Assembly: GCA_009377475.1 (NCBI GenBank)
Contig: WHTY01000057.1
Span: forward strand, 1 to 32,564
Reading direction: 5' to 3'
DNA: 32,564 bases
From: Actinophytocola sp.
GTDB lineage: Bacteria > Actinomycetota > Actinomycetes > Mycobacteriales > Pseudonocardiaceae
How positions within the stretch are numbered: position 1 is the first letter of the stretch; each line of letters begins with the position of its first letter. This document shows positions 8,123 through 16,711 of the stretch, one piece after another. The notes under the pieces are model-generated. The model had not been told where the DNA came from. It made no database searches and worked only from the letters and a program-made list of their open reading frames with translations. The position numbers and the translations under genes were made by a program.

Positions 8123-9922
8123 ATGAAGAAAAAGGAGTCCTGGGAGTCGTCACTCTCGGAGGATCTTCCCGTCGATGTTTACCCGTGTTCCAATGGCGAA
8201 TTCCTGCCCGAGAAGCCGACCGACGAGCAGCACGCGATCATGTGGCTCGCGAACGAGGAGACGGAGAACGCCCGTCGCAGGTTCGGCATGTCGCGCCGCG
8301 GCTTCGTCCGTACGGCGGCCGCGATGGCCATCGGCATGTGGGCGGTCGACTCGGTGACCGGTGGCCGATGGGGGCGTTACGCGTGGGCGGAGCACGACAA
8401 GACCAATGCCGCCTGTGACCTGGAGTGGCCGGGCGCGCAGCTCAACAATTTGCCGGGTGAATTCATTTTCGACGTGCAATCGCACCACATTGATCCCGGG
8501 GGTACGTGGCGGGTGACGAACCCCGATTTCCATGCGTTCTTCACGGCCATCTGGTCCCAGGCGGGCCCGCTCGGCGGCCTGCCGGGTGTCCGGGACGATG
8601 GTTCGGTCCGGGGGTTCGGGCAAGGCACCGAGTTGGATCCCATGGAGAATCTGTCCCGGTACCACTACCTGAAGGAGCTGTACCTCGATTCGTCGACGAA
8701 CATGTGCGTACTGTCGGCGGTGCCGTCCGCGCCCGAGAAACAGCCCCTGACGATCGACGAGGCCGCGTTGACGGTCGATACCGTCAACGAACTCGCCAGC
8801 AGCACACCGCGCTGTGTGATGCACGCGTTCGTGATGCCCAACCGTGGATCGCTCGGGACCATGTCTGAGTCCATGGACAGTGATCCGGCGTTCATGGCCG
8901 AAGAGTTCGAGCTCATGGAGCGCAACCTGCTCGAGCATCCCGGAAAGATCCGAGGCTGGAAAACCTATCCCGCCTGGGGCGACGTTCCCAATGCCAGCGG
9001 GTGGTACTTCGACGACCGTGTCGGGGAGAAGTTCTTCGAACAGGTCGTCCTGCTCGGCGACAAATACGGCGCGCCCAAGACGATCGCCGTGCACAAGGGC
9101 TTCGCCCTGCCCGGCTTCGACCAGCGATCCGCCTCACCGCGAGACATCGGCCCGAGCGCGCGGAACTTCCCCAACGTCAACATCATCGTCTACCACTCCG
9201 GTTACGACAGTGAGACGCAGACCGCCTATCCAGGTGATGACAAGGTCAACTCCGCCGACCGCGGGGTCGACTCCCTGATCAAGAGTCTTCGGGAGAACGG
9301 CTGGGATGCCTCGAAGTTCGTTCCGCCGGGCCTGGAGCACGGCAACGTTCCCAACGTCTATGCCGAGATCGGCTCTACCTGGCGCAGCGTGATGCGTAAT
9401 GCCGATCAGGCGGCCCACCTGCTCGGAAAGCTGATCACTCACGTCGGCCCGCAACGTGTCGTATGGGGCACGGACAGCCTGTGGTTCGGGAGCCCGCAGT
9501 CAGAAATCGTAGCGCTACGTGCGTTCCGGTTCACCGATGAGGCCAAGGAGCTGTACAACCTGCCGTACGGCCTGGAGGGCGACCGCTTCGATCCACGCCG
9601 CAACGCCCACGACAGTGCCAGCTACATGGCCCCGCACCCGTCGGTACGCGACTGGCCAACCGATGGCAGGGCGCATCCCGAACGCAGTATCCGCAACGGC
9701 ATCTTCGGCCGTAACGTCGCCGCCCCGTACCAGGTCAACCCGGATGCGGCGCGTGCGATGATCGACTGCGACGAGGTCCAGAAGATTCGTGACTCCTACA
9801 TCCTCAACAACGCCGTTTCCGACCCACGGCAGGGGGCCCCGTATGCGTCCAACCAACTGGTGGGCAGAAGGACGGCACGTGAGGTGCTCTCCGATCTGTA
9901 CAACAACCCCTGGTCGCCGTAA
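8123..9922 (+). CDS. Tat-exported amidohydrolase family protein (PF04909-like)
   Basis: 599 residues. A soluble N-terminal extension of about 55 residues precedes a twin-arginine motif, SRRGFVR at 57-63, and a hydrophobic stretch (TAAAMAIGMWAVD), so export is by Tat with an unusually long n-region. The mature part has amidohydrolase TIM-barrel landmarks: FDVQSHHID near the N-terminus, AVHKGFALPGFD, IIVYHSGYDS and VVWGTDSLWFG, which give candidate metal-binding His and Asp residues. I recall related proteins with a similar extension before the Tat motif, so the extension probably belongs to the family. It is first in a run with a small secreted protein, a di-heme cytochrome and a complete Ccm system. 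Substrate unknown; hydrolysis or decarboxylation of a cyclic compound is possible. Confidence 0.85.
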   Translation: MKKKESWESSLSEDLPVDVYPCSNGEFLPEKPTDEQHAIMWLANEETENARRRFGMSRRGFVRTAAAMAIGMWAVDSVTGGRWGRYAWAEHDKTNAACDLEWPGAQLNNLPGEFIFDVQSHHIDPGGTWRVTNPDFHAFFTAIWSQAGPLGGLPGVRDDGSVRGFGQGTELDPMENLSRYHYLKELYLDSSTNMCVLSAVPSAPEKQPLTIDEAALTVDTVNELASSTPRCVMHAFVMPNRGSLGTMSESMDSDPAFMAEEFELMERNLLEHPGKIRGWKTYPAWGDVPNASGWYFDDRVGEKFFEQVVLLGDKYGAPKTIAVHKGFALPGFDQRSASPRDIGPSARNFPNVNIIVYHSGYDSETQTAYPGDDKVNSADRGVDSLIKSLRENGWDASKFVPPGLEHGNVPNVYAEIGSTWRSVMRNADQAAHLLGKLITHVGPQRVVWGTDSLWFGSPQSEIVALRAFRFTDEAKELYNLPYGLEGDRFDPRRNAHDSASYMAPHPSVRDWPTDGRAHPERSIRNGIFGRNVAAPYQVNPDAARAMIDCDEVQKIRDSYILNNAVSDPRQGAPYASNQLVGRRTAREVLSDLYNNPWSP

Positions 9923-9952
9923 CACCCGATCACCGGACAAGGAGACTCTCCC

Positions 9953-10492
9953 ATGCGCAGCAGTCGATGGCTGGTCGGCTTGGTTCTCGTGATGGCGTTG
10001 TTGCCGGCCCACTCCGTGCAGGCCACCGAGCAGGAGACGACGTACGGTCCACCGTACGAGGCGGGACCGGAGGACGGCGGGACAGGTAGCTACCGCTCCG
10101 CCAACCCCGAAGACGGCCGGGTCGTCGTGGCGCGGATCTACCCGGTGTACAACCCCATTCAGTGTGCCCCAGGCGGCGCCCACGCCAAGTTGGTGGTCGA
10201 GCACACGGTTACTTCCACGATGTCCACCGTGGTTGCCGAGTTCACCGACGCGGTGCTCGACCCCTATACGTTCGTGACGCTGGCGATCCGGGACCAGGAC
10301 GGCGAGTGGCTCGCCAGTAACCGCGTCAGGGGCCCGCTGCAAGGTGAGGGGGAGCCGCTTGAGGCCGCACTGTTCGGCAACTCACCGGAGCCGGGCGAGA
10401 CCGTCGAAGTTCATTTCGGACTCGAGCAGGCCTCGGGTTGTCCGCAGGCGAACTTCGGTGCGGCCACCTTCACGCGGATCACCGTGTCCTAG
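9953..10492 (+). CDS. Secreted protein of unknown function
   Basis: 179 residues starting at an ATG preceded by AAGGAGA. It has a clear Sec signal peptide (charged MRSSR, hydrophobic LVGLVLVMALL, cleavage near AHSVQA-T). The mature domain of about 150 residues looks beta-rich, with alternating hydrophobic residues and two Cys (QCAPGG and SGCPQ) that could form a disulfide. I recognise no catalytic or metal motif. It lies 30 bases after the amidohydrolase and 14 before the cytochrome gene, so it probably works with them outside the cytoplasmic membrane, perhaps as a binding or scaffolding subunit. This is context-based inference. Confidence 0.8.
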   Translation: MRSSRWLVGLVLVMALLPAHSVQATEQETTYGPPYEAGPEDGGTGSYRSANPEDGRVVVARIYPVYNPIQCAPGGAHAKLVVEHTVTSTMSTVVAEFTDAVLDPYTFVTLAIRDQDGEWLASNRVRGPLQGEGEPLEAALFGNSPEPGETVEVHFGLEQASGCPQANFGAATFTRITVS

Positions 10493-10506
10493 CCCGAGTA
10501 CTCGAC

Positions 10507-11538
10507 GTGCGCAGGCCCATGGCGCTCTTCATCGCACTGGCGATTCCAATCGTGCCCGCCGTGGCCGTGGCCGCCGCTGCGACGGCAACCGAGGAGCCCG
10601 TGACACAGGCGGTGTCCGGGTCCAAGGCGTATGACTCGCCGGGACCCGGTGAGTTCGACGATTACGCGGACACGTGCCCCGCGCCGGACGAAGTACCGAC
10701 GGAGGAGGAACTGGAGGCGCTGGTAGCACGCGGCCGCGATCTGTTCACCAGTCCCGACGCGTTCGGCCAGCAAGCCAGCCAGGGACCGACTGTCGCAGGG
10801 GAGGCGCTTTCCTGCGCCGACTGTCACACCGGCGATGCTCGTACCGACGGCCGTACGCACATTGTCGGCCCCACCGAACACCGTCCTTCGGTGCCGCGGC
10901 AGACGCCGCACCTGCTGCGGATTGGCGATGCGGCGCCCTACGGCTGGGACGGCCGGTTTCCCTGCCTGCAGGCGGCGATCAAGAACGCCATCGTATCCCC
11001 GCTGGAGATGAACGCCGCCGATGAACCCGCGCAGTATGGTCTTGACGCGCTGGCGGCCTTCGTGGCAACCCTCGACGTTCCCGACGCTGTTCCCGGCGTC
11101 GACTACGATCCGGAGCTTGCCGCATGGGGGGAGCGCCTGTTCGCGCAGTACCGCGGCGTGGACATCGGCGGTGATTTCAACCCCTTCGACGGGGTGGCCT
11201 GCGTGCACTGCCATGTTGATCCCGACGGTACGGACCGGGAGTTCCATCCGATCCTGCTGCCACCGCCGCTGCTGCCGGTCGGCGGCCTCGACCCCGGTCA
11301 TATCGACGATCAGGGCCGGGTCAGGGGATTCAAGACGCCGGTGCTGCGAGGGACCCGGTTCACCGCGCCGTACTTTCACGACGGCTCCATGGGCATACCG
11401 GGCCAAGGAGAGTCGCTCGGTCGCGAAGCCACCATCGCGGCCTTGCTGGAGATGATGGCGGCCTACCGCGCCCGGTTCTTCTTCGACTTCACGCCCGAGG
11501 AAGAGCTGGCCATCGTGCACTACTTGCTGTCGCAATGA
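10507..11538 (+). CDS. Di-heme cytochrome c peroxidase/MauG-like protein
   Basis: 343 residues from the GTG at 10507, chosen because it gives an MRRP n-region before a hydrophobic signal peptide; the ATG at 10519 is an alternative. Two c-type heme attachment motifs are present, CADCH at 103-107 and CVHCH at 232-236. The C-terminal FKTPVLRGTRFTAPYFHDGS closely follows the FKTPxLRN...APYFHDGS block of bacterial di-heme cytochrome c peroxidases. Such proteins reduce peroxide or, as in MauG, oxidise a partner protein. The stop codon overlaps the start of ccmA (ATGA), tying expression to the heme-attachment machinery that this exported protein would require. The electron donor is not evident in the window. 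Confidence 0.88.
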   Translation: MRRPMALFIALAIPIVPAVAVAAAATATEEPVTQAVSGSKAYDSPGPGEFDDYADTCPAPDEVPTEEELEALVARGRDLFTSPDAFGQQASQGPTVAGEALSCADCHTGDARTDGRTHIVGPTEHRPSVPRQTPHLLRIGDAAPYGWDGRFPCLQAAIKNAIVSPLEMNAADEPAQYGLDALAAFVATLDVPDAVPGVDYDPELAAWGERLFAQYRGVDIGGDFNPFDGVACVHCHVDPDGTDREFHPILLPPPLLPVGGLDPGHIDDQGRVRGFKTPVLRGTRFTAPYFHDGSMGIPGQGESLGREATIAALLEMMAAYRARFFFDFTPEEELAIVHYLLSQ

Positions 11539-12188
11539 ACCCGGCACCGCAGACTGCATCGAGCCGCGACTCGGTCGCACCGGCCGCGGCAACCCTTTCG
11601 CTCCGGGCCGTCACCCGGAGCTTCGCCGGGAGGCTGGTGATCGGGCCGATCGACCTCGATCTGGAGCCGGGTGCGGTGTGCCTGGTCGAAGGCGCGAACG
11701 GCGCGGGAAAGACGACCTTGCTCCGGCTGGCCGCGCACCTGCTCGCGCCATCCTCCGGGAGGTGCCGCAACGCAGGCCTCGCGGTATATGTGCGGCCGGG
11801 CGCCGGTGCTCGCGGAGAGCAGTCCGTCGGTCAGGCGCTCGACTGGGCATATCGGACGGCGGCACGGCGCGGGATGCCACCGGACGATGCGCTCGACTTG
11901 GTCGGGCTCACGGTGCCCACCGCCAGCGTGGTTGCCGCGCTCTCCGCCGGCCAGCATACCCGGCTAGCCATGGCCATTGCGCTGGTGACCGGCCCCGCGC
12001 TGGCGTGCGTGGACGAGCCGACCGCGCATCTGGACGGCCCCGGCTGCGCCGGTGTGGTCCAGGCCGTGGCCGCACTTGCGGCCGCGGGCAGCGCGGTGCT
12101 GGTGGCGACACCGGTACCGGACACGCTCGACTGCCCGGCCGACGCGTACCTACGGTTACGGCACGGGCTGCTTGAGGTGCCGCCGTGA
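11535..12188 (+). CDS. ccmA: CcmA-like cytochrome c biogenesis ABC transporter ATP-binding subunit
   Basis: 217 residues. Walker A is GANGAGKTT at 53-61, the signature is LSAGQ at 136-140 and Walker B is LACVDE at 156-161. It overlaps the cytochrome stop upstream and ccmB downstream (GTGA). In System I, CcmA and CcmB with CcmC and CcmD release heme-loaded CcmE. Two usual residues appear altered: the CcmA HQPG Q-loop region reads VRPG (Arg at 87), and the H-loop region reads VATPVPD with no His. These substitutions may weaken ATP hydrolysis or reflect a divergent branch. Identity as CcmA is strongly supported by the downstream ccmB-H genes. Confidence 0.85.
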   Translation: MNPAPQTASSRDSVAPAAATLSLRAVTRSFAGRLVIGPIDLDLEPGAVCLVEGANGAGKTTLLRLAAHLLAPSSGRCRNAGLAVYVRPGAGARGEQSVGQALDWAYRTAARRGMPPDDALDLVGLTVPTASVVAALSAGQHTRLAMAIALVTGPALACVDEPTAHLDGPGCAGVVQAVAALAAAGSAVLVATPVPDTLDCPADAYLRLRHGLLEVPP

Positions 12189-12832
12189 GCACCGCACGCA
12201 TCGCCTTCTCGATCGCCCGGCGCGATGTGTCCCTGGAGTTGTCCGGTCGCGAGGCGTCGATCACGGTACTGCCGTTCGTGGCCGCGCTGATGATGCTGGC
12301 AGGGCTCGGCCTCGGCGGGCAGGGCCCGGTTCTCTCCGCCGCGGCGCCCGGGCTGGTCTGGCTGGTCGTGCTCGTCTCGGCCATTCCGCTGGCCAGGGGC
12401 GTCGCCGCCGCCGAACGTGCCGACGGCTGCTGGGATCTGCTCCGCGCGCTGGCGTCGCCCACCGCGCTGCTGGCGGGCAAGCTGGCTGCGCTGTGGCTGT
12501 GGCTGCTCATCGCGTGGGCGGTGGCCTCGATGCTCGCCGTGGCCTTGCTGGGCGCGGCGTGGCGACCGGAAGCCGCGGTGGCAGGCGTGCTTGGCACCTT
12601 CGGTGTCGCGGTGACCACGGTGGTACTCGGCGTGCTGCTGCCGCACGGCGCGCGGCGGCCGGGCCTCATCGCGGTCCTTCTCGTGCCCGGGGCCGTGCCG
12701 GTGCTCATCGCAGGGACGCACTTGGCCGCCCCGGCGACTTCCGGCCTGCCGTGGGCCCTGCTACTGGCGAGCTACGACGCCATCAGTCTGATCACCGCGT
12801 ACGCGGTGTTTCCCGCATTGTTGGAGGAATGA
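12185..12832 (+). CDS. ccmB: CcmB-like heme exporter membrane subunit
   Basis: 215 residues from a GTG overlapping the ccmA stop. About six hydrophobic segments fill most of the protein. The N-terminus RIAFSIARRDVSLELSGRE followed by a long hydrophobic segment matches the CcmB layout, as does the segment AERADGCWDLLRALASP. It is the membrane partner of CcmA and is coupled to it by a 4-base overlap. CcmB proteins are near 220 residues, so this one is full length. Confidence 0.85.
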   Translation: MSTARIAFSIARRDVSLELSGREASITVLPFVAALMMLAGLGLGGQGPVLSAAAPGLVWLVVLVSAIPLARGVAAAERADGCWDLLRALASPTALLAGKLAALWLWLLIAWAVASMLAVALLGAAWRPEAAVAGVLGTFGVAVTTVVLGVLLPHGARRPGLIAVLLVPGAVPVLIAGTHLAAPATSGLPWALLLASYDAISLITAYAVFPALLEE

Positions 12833-12833
12833 C

Positions 12834-13565
12834 GTGGACGCTGCTTCGCCTGCGCGTCGCCGGACCGAGCGCGCTGTCGGCCTGCTCGCGGTGGCGGCTG
12901 TCGCGACCGCCCTCACCCTCGGACTCGCCGTCGCACCACCGGACGTTGTGCAGGGGCAGGCACAGCGCCTGATGTACGTGCACGTGCCCGCGGCGCTCAC
13001 CGCGTATCTCGCGTTCGCGACGGTACTGCTCGGTAGCGTGGCGTACCTGCTGCGCAGGGACCTGAAATGGGATATGCGGGCACAGGCGGCCGCGGAGCTG
13101 GGCGTCGGGATGACCGCGCTCGCGATCGCATTGGGGAGCTTGTGGGGTCGGCCGGTGTGGGGGGTGTGGTGGGCGTGGGATCCCCGGCTGGTGAGTACCG
13201 CCGTACTGCTACTCATCTACCTCGGCTATCTCGGGATCCGGGGACTCGCCGAGGACCCGCACACCAACGCCAGGCGGGCCGCGGTCGTCGGCATCCTCGG
13301 CTTCGTCAACGTCCCGATCGTGCATTTCTCCGTGGTGTGGTGGCGGACCCTGCACCAGGGGCCGACCGTGCTCGCCCCGGGTAGCTCGCCGCCCATCGAA
13401 GGCGTCATGCTCGCCGCGCTGGCGGCGGGATGGGTGAGCTTCACCCTGCTTGCCGCGTGGGTGTTCCTGCGCCGGATCCGGGTGCTGGCCGCCGCCGTGC
13501 GGACATCCGGCAGCGCGGTGACCGGAGGACCGCCGATCCGCGTGTTCGCGAGGAGGAACTTGTGA
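12834..13565 (+). CDS. ccmC: CcmC heme-handling membrane protein
   Basis: 243 residues from the GTG at 12834, preceded by GGAGGA at 12823-12828. It shows the tryptophan-rich heme-handling motif of the CcmC/CcmF/CcsA superfamily: VWWAWDPRLVS (WWAWDP at about 112-117). Flanking His residues that could serve as heme ligands lie in YVHVPAALTAY and NVPIVHFSVVWW. Six membrane segments are expected. CcmC loads heme onto CcmE outside the membrane. The stop overlaps ccmD. Confidence 0.93.
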   Translation: MDAASPARRRTERAVGLLAVAAVATALTLGLAVAPPDVVQGQAQRLMYVHVPAALTAYLAFATVLLGSVAYLLRRDLKWDMRAQAAAELGVGMTALAIALGSLWGRPVWGVWWAWDPRLVSTAVLLLIYLGYLGIRGLAEDPHTNARRAAVVGILGFVNVPIVHFSVVWWRTLHQGPTVLAPGSSPPIEGVMLAALAAGWVSFTLLAAWVFLRRIRVLAAAVRTSGSAVTGGPPIRVFARRNL

Positions 13566-13663
13566 TGACCAGTTGGGCATGGGTGTGGGCCGGCTACCTG
13601 CTGGCAGCGACCGTCTGGCTCGCGTACGCGATGGCCACAAGGCGGCCGGGAGGCGGTCGGTGA
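13565..13663 (+). CDS. ccmD: CcmD-like small membrane protein
   Basis: A 32-residue gene between ccmC and ccmE. ATG at 13565 overlaps the ccmC stop, and AGGAGG lies at 13550-13555; a GTG at 13562 could add one residue. It has one membrane helix (WVWAGYLLAATVWLAYAMA) and a short basic tail, RRPGGGR, exactly as expected for CcmD, the small subunit that helps release holo-CcmE from CcmC. Its stop overlaps the ccmE start (GTGA). Confidence 0.85.
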   Translation: MTSWAWVWAGYLLAATVWLAYAMATRRPGGGR

Positions 13664-14118
13664 CGTCGCCGGCGCCCGCGGTGCGGCCCGGACACCGCGA
13701 ACCGAACACCCGGCTGCGCCTGGCCCTCGTCGTCCTCGCCGCCCTCGGCGCGGTCGGGGTGCTGTCGGTCCCGGCACTGGATGACAGCATCGTGTACTAC
13801 CGCACACCGACCGAGCTGCTCCGGCTGGAGGAAACGGGCAAGCGGGTGCGCGTCGGTGGGTTGGTCGAACCGGGCAGCGTCGTCGAGCGGGACGGTCTGC
13901 TGACGTTCACGATCATCGACGACACCAGCCGCATCAGGGTGCGGTACTCGGGCCGGGCCCCCGGGGTATTCCAAGCCGGGCAAGACACGCTGGTCGAGGG
14001 CACCCTCGGCACGACGGGGATGTTCCACGGTGAGCACATCATGGTCAAGCACGCCGAGACCTATCGGGGACCGGGAGGGCGAGAAGCTCCGCCGACGCGA
14101 GGACGGGGCGGCGGATGA
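13660..14118 (+). CDS. ccmE: CcmE periplasmic-type heme chaperone
   Basis: 152 residues from the GTG at 13660, which overlaps the ccmD stop. It has an N-terminal membrane anchor (LALVVLAALGAVGVLSV) and an OB-fold-like beta domain with phrases VYYRTPTELL, VRVGGLVEPGSV and DDTSRIRVRYSG. The heme-binding signature VKHAETY gives His131 and Tyr135, the HxxxY arrangement in which CcmE binds heme covalently through His. Some lineages have Cys in place of this His; this one keeps His. It is followed by CcmF, which takes heme from CcmE. Confidence 0.92.
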   Translation: MTSPAPAVRPGHREPNTRLRLALVVLAALGAVGVLSVPALDDSIVYYRTPTELLRLEETGKRVRVGGLVEPGSVVERDGLLTFTIIDDTSRIRVRYSGRAPGVFQAGQDTLVEGTLGTTGMFHGEHIMVKHAETYRGPGGREAPPTRGRGGG

Positions 14119-16145
14119 CTGCGCAGATCGGGCATACCGCGCTGCTTGTCGGGATGCTCGCGTCAGCCGCAGGGTGCTACTGGTGGCTGGTGGCGGCGCG
14201 GGCGCAGACCCAGCCCGCCGGGCGCGACCAGCGCCTCGCGAACCGGTGGGGCGCCGGGATGACTCTGCTGGCGGTGCTCGCCGCGCTGGTCACGGTCGCG
14301 GCGCTGGAGTGGGCGCTGCTCAGCCACGACTTCTCGATCCGCTATGTCGCCGAGAACGGCAGCCGAGCCGTGCCGACCTACTACACCGTCATCAGCTTGT
14401 GGGCCGCGCTGGAGGGCTCCTTGCTGCTGTGGGTGCTTGTCCTCACCGGCTACACCGCCGCGGTGCTGGTCTTCGCATCGCGGCGAGGAGAGCAGTTCCA
14501 CCGCTGGGCGCTGGCGGTGCTCTCCGCGCTGTCGACGTTCTTCTTCGGTCTCGCGCTGTTCGCAGGTAACGCCTTTCACCGCGTGGCGATAGTTCCCGCG
14601 GACGGCCCGGGGCCGAACCCGCTGCTGCAGGACCATCCGCTGATGGGAGTGCACCCGCCGCTGCTCTATCTCGGTTACGTGGGGATGGCGGTGCCGTTCG
14701 CTTACGCGGTCGCCGCGCTCATCACCGGCCACACCGGTGGCGGGTGGGTGGCTCTCATCCGGCGGTGGACGCTGTTCGCCTGGACGTGCCTCACCATCGC
14801 GATCTTCCTTGGCGCTTGGTGGGCCTACGAAGTGCTCGGCTGGGGCGGCTACTGGTCGTGGGACCCGGTGGAGAACGTGTCGATCATCCCGTGGTTCGTG
14901 GCCACCGCGCTGGTGCACTCCGTCATGACGCAACGGCGCCGGGTCGCGTTGCGGGTATGGAACCTGACGCTGGCGATGGCGGTGTTCCTGCTTGTCCTGG
15001 TCGGTACCTTCATCACCCGCAGCGGCGTGATCGAAAGCGTGCATTCCTTCACCCAGTCCGCGATCGGGCCAGCGCTGCTCGCGGGCATCGTCGTGGTGTT
15101 CGTCGGGTGCGGGGTTCTACTACTGTGGCGTGCCGACCGGCTGGGCCCGGATGATGGCCTCGGTGGCGGGCTTTCCCGCGAGGCCATGTTTCTCGGCAAC
15201 AACCTCCTGCTGGTGGCGCTCGCGCTGACCGTGCTGCTGGGCACGGTGTTCCCACTCGTCGCCGAAGCCGTCGATGGCACGCGGATCAGTGTGGGCGAAC
15301 CGTACTTCAACCAGGTGGCCATTCCGCTGGCACTGGCCGTGATCCTGCTGATGGGCGTCGGGCCCCTCGTTCCGTGGGGTAAGGCGGCGCCACGCGCGCT
15401 AGGACGACGTCTCATCGGGCCGGCGCTCGTCGGCCTCACGGTCATCGGTGCCCTCGGACTCGCGGGTTTGTCCGGGATCACCCCGCTGATCACCTTCGGT
15501 CTCGCTGCGTTCGTACTGAGCGCTATCGGCGTTACGGTGATCGAGGGGGTCGCCACCGTGCGGCGTGGCCGGGACGTCGGCTGGTGGGTCGCCGCCCGCA
15601 GGTTCGCCGTCGCTCGTCGCCGCTTCCTCGGCGGAATGGTGGTGCATTCAGGTGTAGTGCTGGCCGCGGTGGCGATCGCGGCGTCTTCGACCTACACCGA
15701 ACAACAGCAACGCAAGCTCGAGGTCGGTGAAACGATCAGTGTCGGCACCTACGGCGCGCGCTTGGTATCCGTCGATCGTCACCGTGATGATCGACGGATG
15801 TGGGTGAGCGCGCGGCTCGACATGAGCAGCGACGGCCGCGCGCTTGGCACCGAAGAGCCGGAGTTGAGCTTCTATCCCGGCAGGAATAACCGGGCGATCG
15901 GGACACCGTCGGTGCGCACCGGATCCACCGCCGACGCCTACGTCGTGGTGTCCGAGGCCGACCCAGCAGGGCGCTGGGCCGTGGTCTCGCTCTCGGTACG
16001 GCCGCTCATGGTATGGCTGTGGGTGGCGAGCGGGGTGATGGCGGTAGGCGCGGTTCTCGCCGGCTGGCCCACGCGGCGGCGGCGAACGCGCCCCCTGATC
16101 TGGACACGCGCTCGGCACGGCGAGCCGGCGGGAACGCCGTCATGA
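14115..16145 (+). CDS. ccmF: CcmF heme lyase subunit
   Basis: 676 residues, a normal length for CcmF, with roughly 14-15 hydrophobic segments. The tryptophan-rich motif WGGYWSWDPVENVSIIPWF lies near residues 240-260. A conserved upstream block includes NPLLQDHPLMGVHPPLLYLGYVG with candidate heme-ligand His residues. The C-terminal part has an extracytoplasmic region (roughly 530-640) and a final membrane helix. Start ATG overlaps the ccmE stop and the stop overlaps the ccmG start. CcmF with CcmH attaches heme to the CxxCH motifs of apocytochrome c. Confidence 0.94.
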   Translation: MTAQIGHTALLVGMLASAAGCYWWLVAARAQTQPAGRDQRLANRWGAGMTLLAVLAALVTVAALEWALLSHDFSIRYVAENGSRAVPTYYTVISLWAALEGSLLLWVLVLTGYTAAVLVFASRRGEQFHRWALAVLSALSTFFFGLALFAGNAFHRVAIVPADGPGPNPLLQDHPLMGVHPPLLYLGYVGMAVPFAYAVAALITGHTGGGWVALIRRWTLFAWTCLTIAIFLGAWWAYEVLGWGGYWSWDPVENVSIIPWFVATALVHSVMTQRRRVALRVWNLTLAMAVFLLVLVGTFITRSGVIESVHSFTQSAIGPALLAGIVVVFVGCGVLLLWRADRLGPDDGLGGGLSREAMFLGNNLLLVALALTVLLGTVFPLVAEAVDGTRISVGEPYFNQVAIPLALAVILLMGVGPLVPWGKAAPRALGRRLIGPALVGLTVIGALGLAGLSGITPLITFGLAAFVLSAIGVTVIEGVATVRRGRDVGWWVAARRFAVARRRFLGGMVVHSGVVLAAVAIAASSTYTEQQQRKLEVGETISVGTYGARLVSVDRHRDDRRMWVSARLDMSSDGRALGTEEPELSFYPGRNNRAIGTPSVRTGSTADAYVVVSEADPAGRWAVVSLSVRPLMVWLWVASGVMAVGAVLAGWPTRRRRTRPLIWTRARHGEPAGTPS

Positions 16146-16711
16146 CGGCGGGAACGAGCCCAGTGCCCGGGCGCAGCCGCACATTGCGCAGGTCACTCGG
16201 CCTGGTCCTGATCCTCACCCTCGCAGTGGGTATGGCCGATGTACTCGGGATCGGGTTCGGGCGTGACCCCTCGGTGGTCCGGTCCGCTCTGATCGGTCGG
16301 CAGGCACCTGCCCTGGCGGGACGCGCTCTCGACGGTAGCGAGGTCGATATGCGCGAATACCGAGGCACGGTCGTCCTTGTCAACGTGTGGGCCTCATGGT
16401 GCCCACCCTGCCGCCGAGAACATCCCTTACTGGCCGGACTACAGCGGCAGTACGGCACTCGTGGGCTGCAGGTTCTCGGGATCAACATGCGGGACAACCC
16501 CGCGAGCGCGCGTCGCTTCCTTGAGCGTGCGGGAGGCGCGGTATATCCGAGCGTGCGTGACCCGGACGCACGCATCGCGGTGGACTGGGGGACCTTCGCC
16601 GTGCCGGAGACCTATGTCGTCGACCGCGACGGCGTGGTGGTCGCGAAGCGAGTCGGGCCCGTCACGGGGGAGTGGATCGCGGCCCACGTCCTCCCGCTGG
16701 TCAGGCGATGA
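16142..16711 (+). CDS. ccmG: CcmG/DsbE-type thioredoxin (TlpA/ResA-like)
   Basis: 189 residues from the ATG at 16142 overlapping the ccmF stop. An N-terminal signal anchor (LGLVLILTLAVGMADVLGI) precedes a thioredoxin fold with WCPPC at 86-90, the strand VLVNVWAS before it, and a cis-Pro segment FAVPETYVVD. It would keep the heme-binding cysteines of apocytochrome c reduced outside the membrane. A membrane electron donor of the CcdA/DsbD type is not encoded in the window. Confidence 0.9.
   Translation: MTAGTSPVPGRSRTLRRSLGLVLILTLAVGMADVLGIGFGRDPSVVRSALIGRQAPALAGRALDGSEVDMREYRGTVVLVNVWASWCPPCRREHPLLAGLQRQYGTRGLQVLGINMRDNPASARRFLERAGGAVYPSVRDPDARIAVDWGTFAVPETYVVDRDGVVVAKRVGPVTGEWIAAHVLPLVRR

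Noticed and set aside
8150..9094. 314-codon antisense open frame over the amidohydrolase
   Set aside because: The plus strand has the Tat signal and metal-binding motifs; the antisense frame has no recognisable family and unsuitable composition.
9515..10342. 275-codon antisense frame across the amidohydrolase end and the small secreted protein
   Set aside because: It spans two genes on the opposite strand without any motif or ribosome site.
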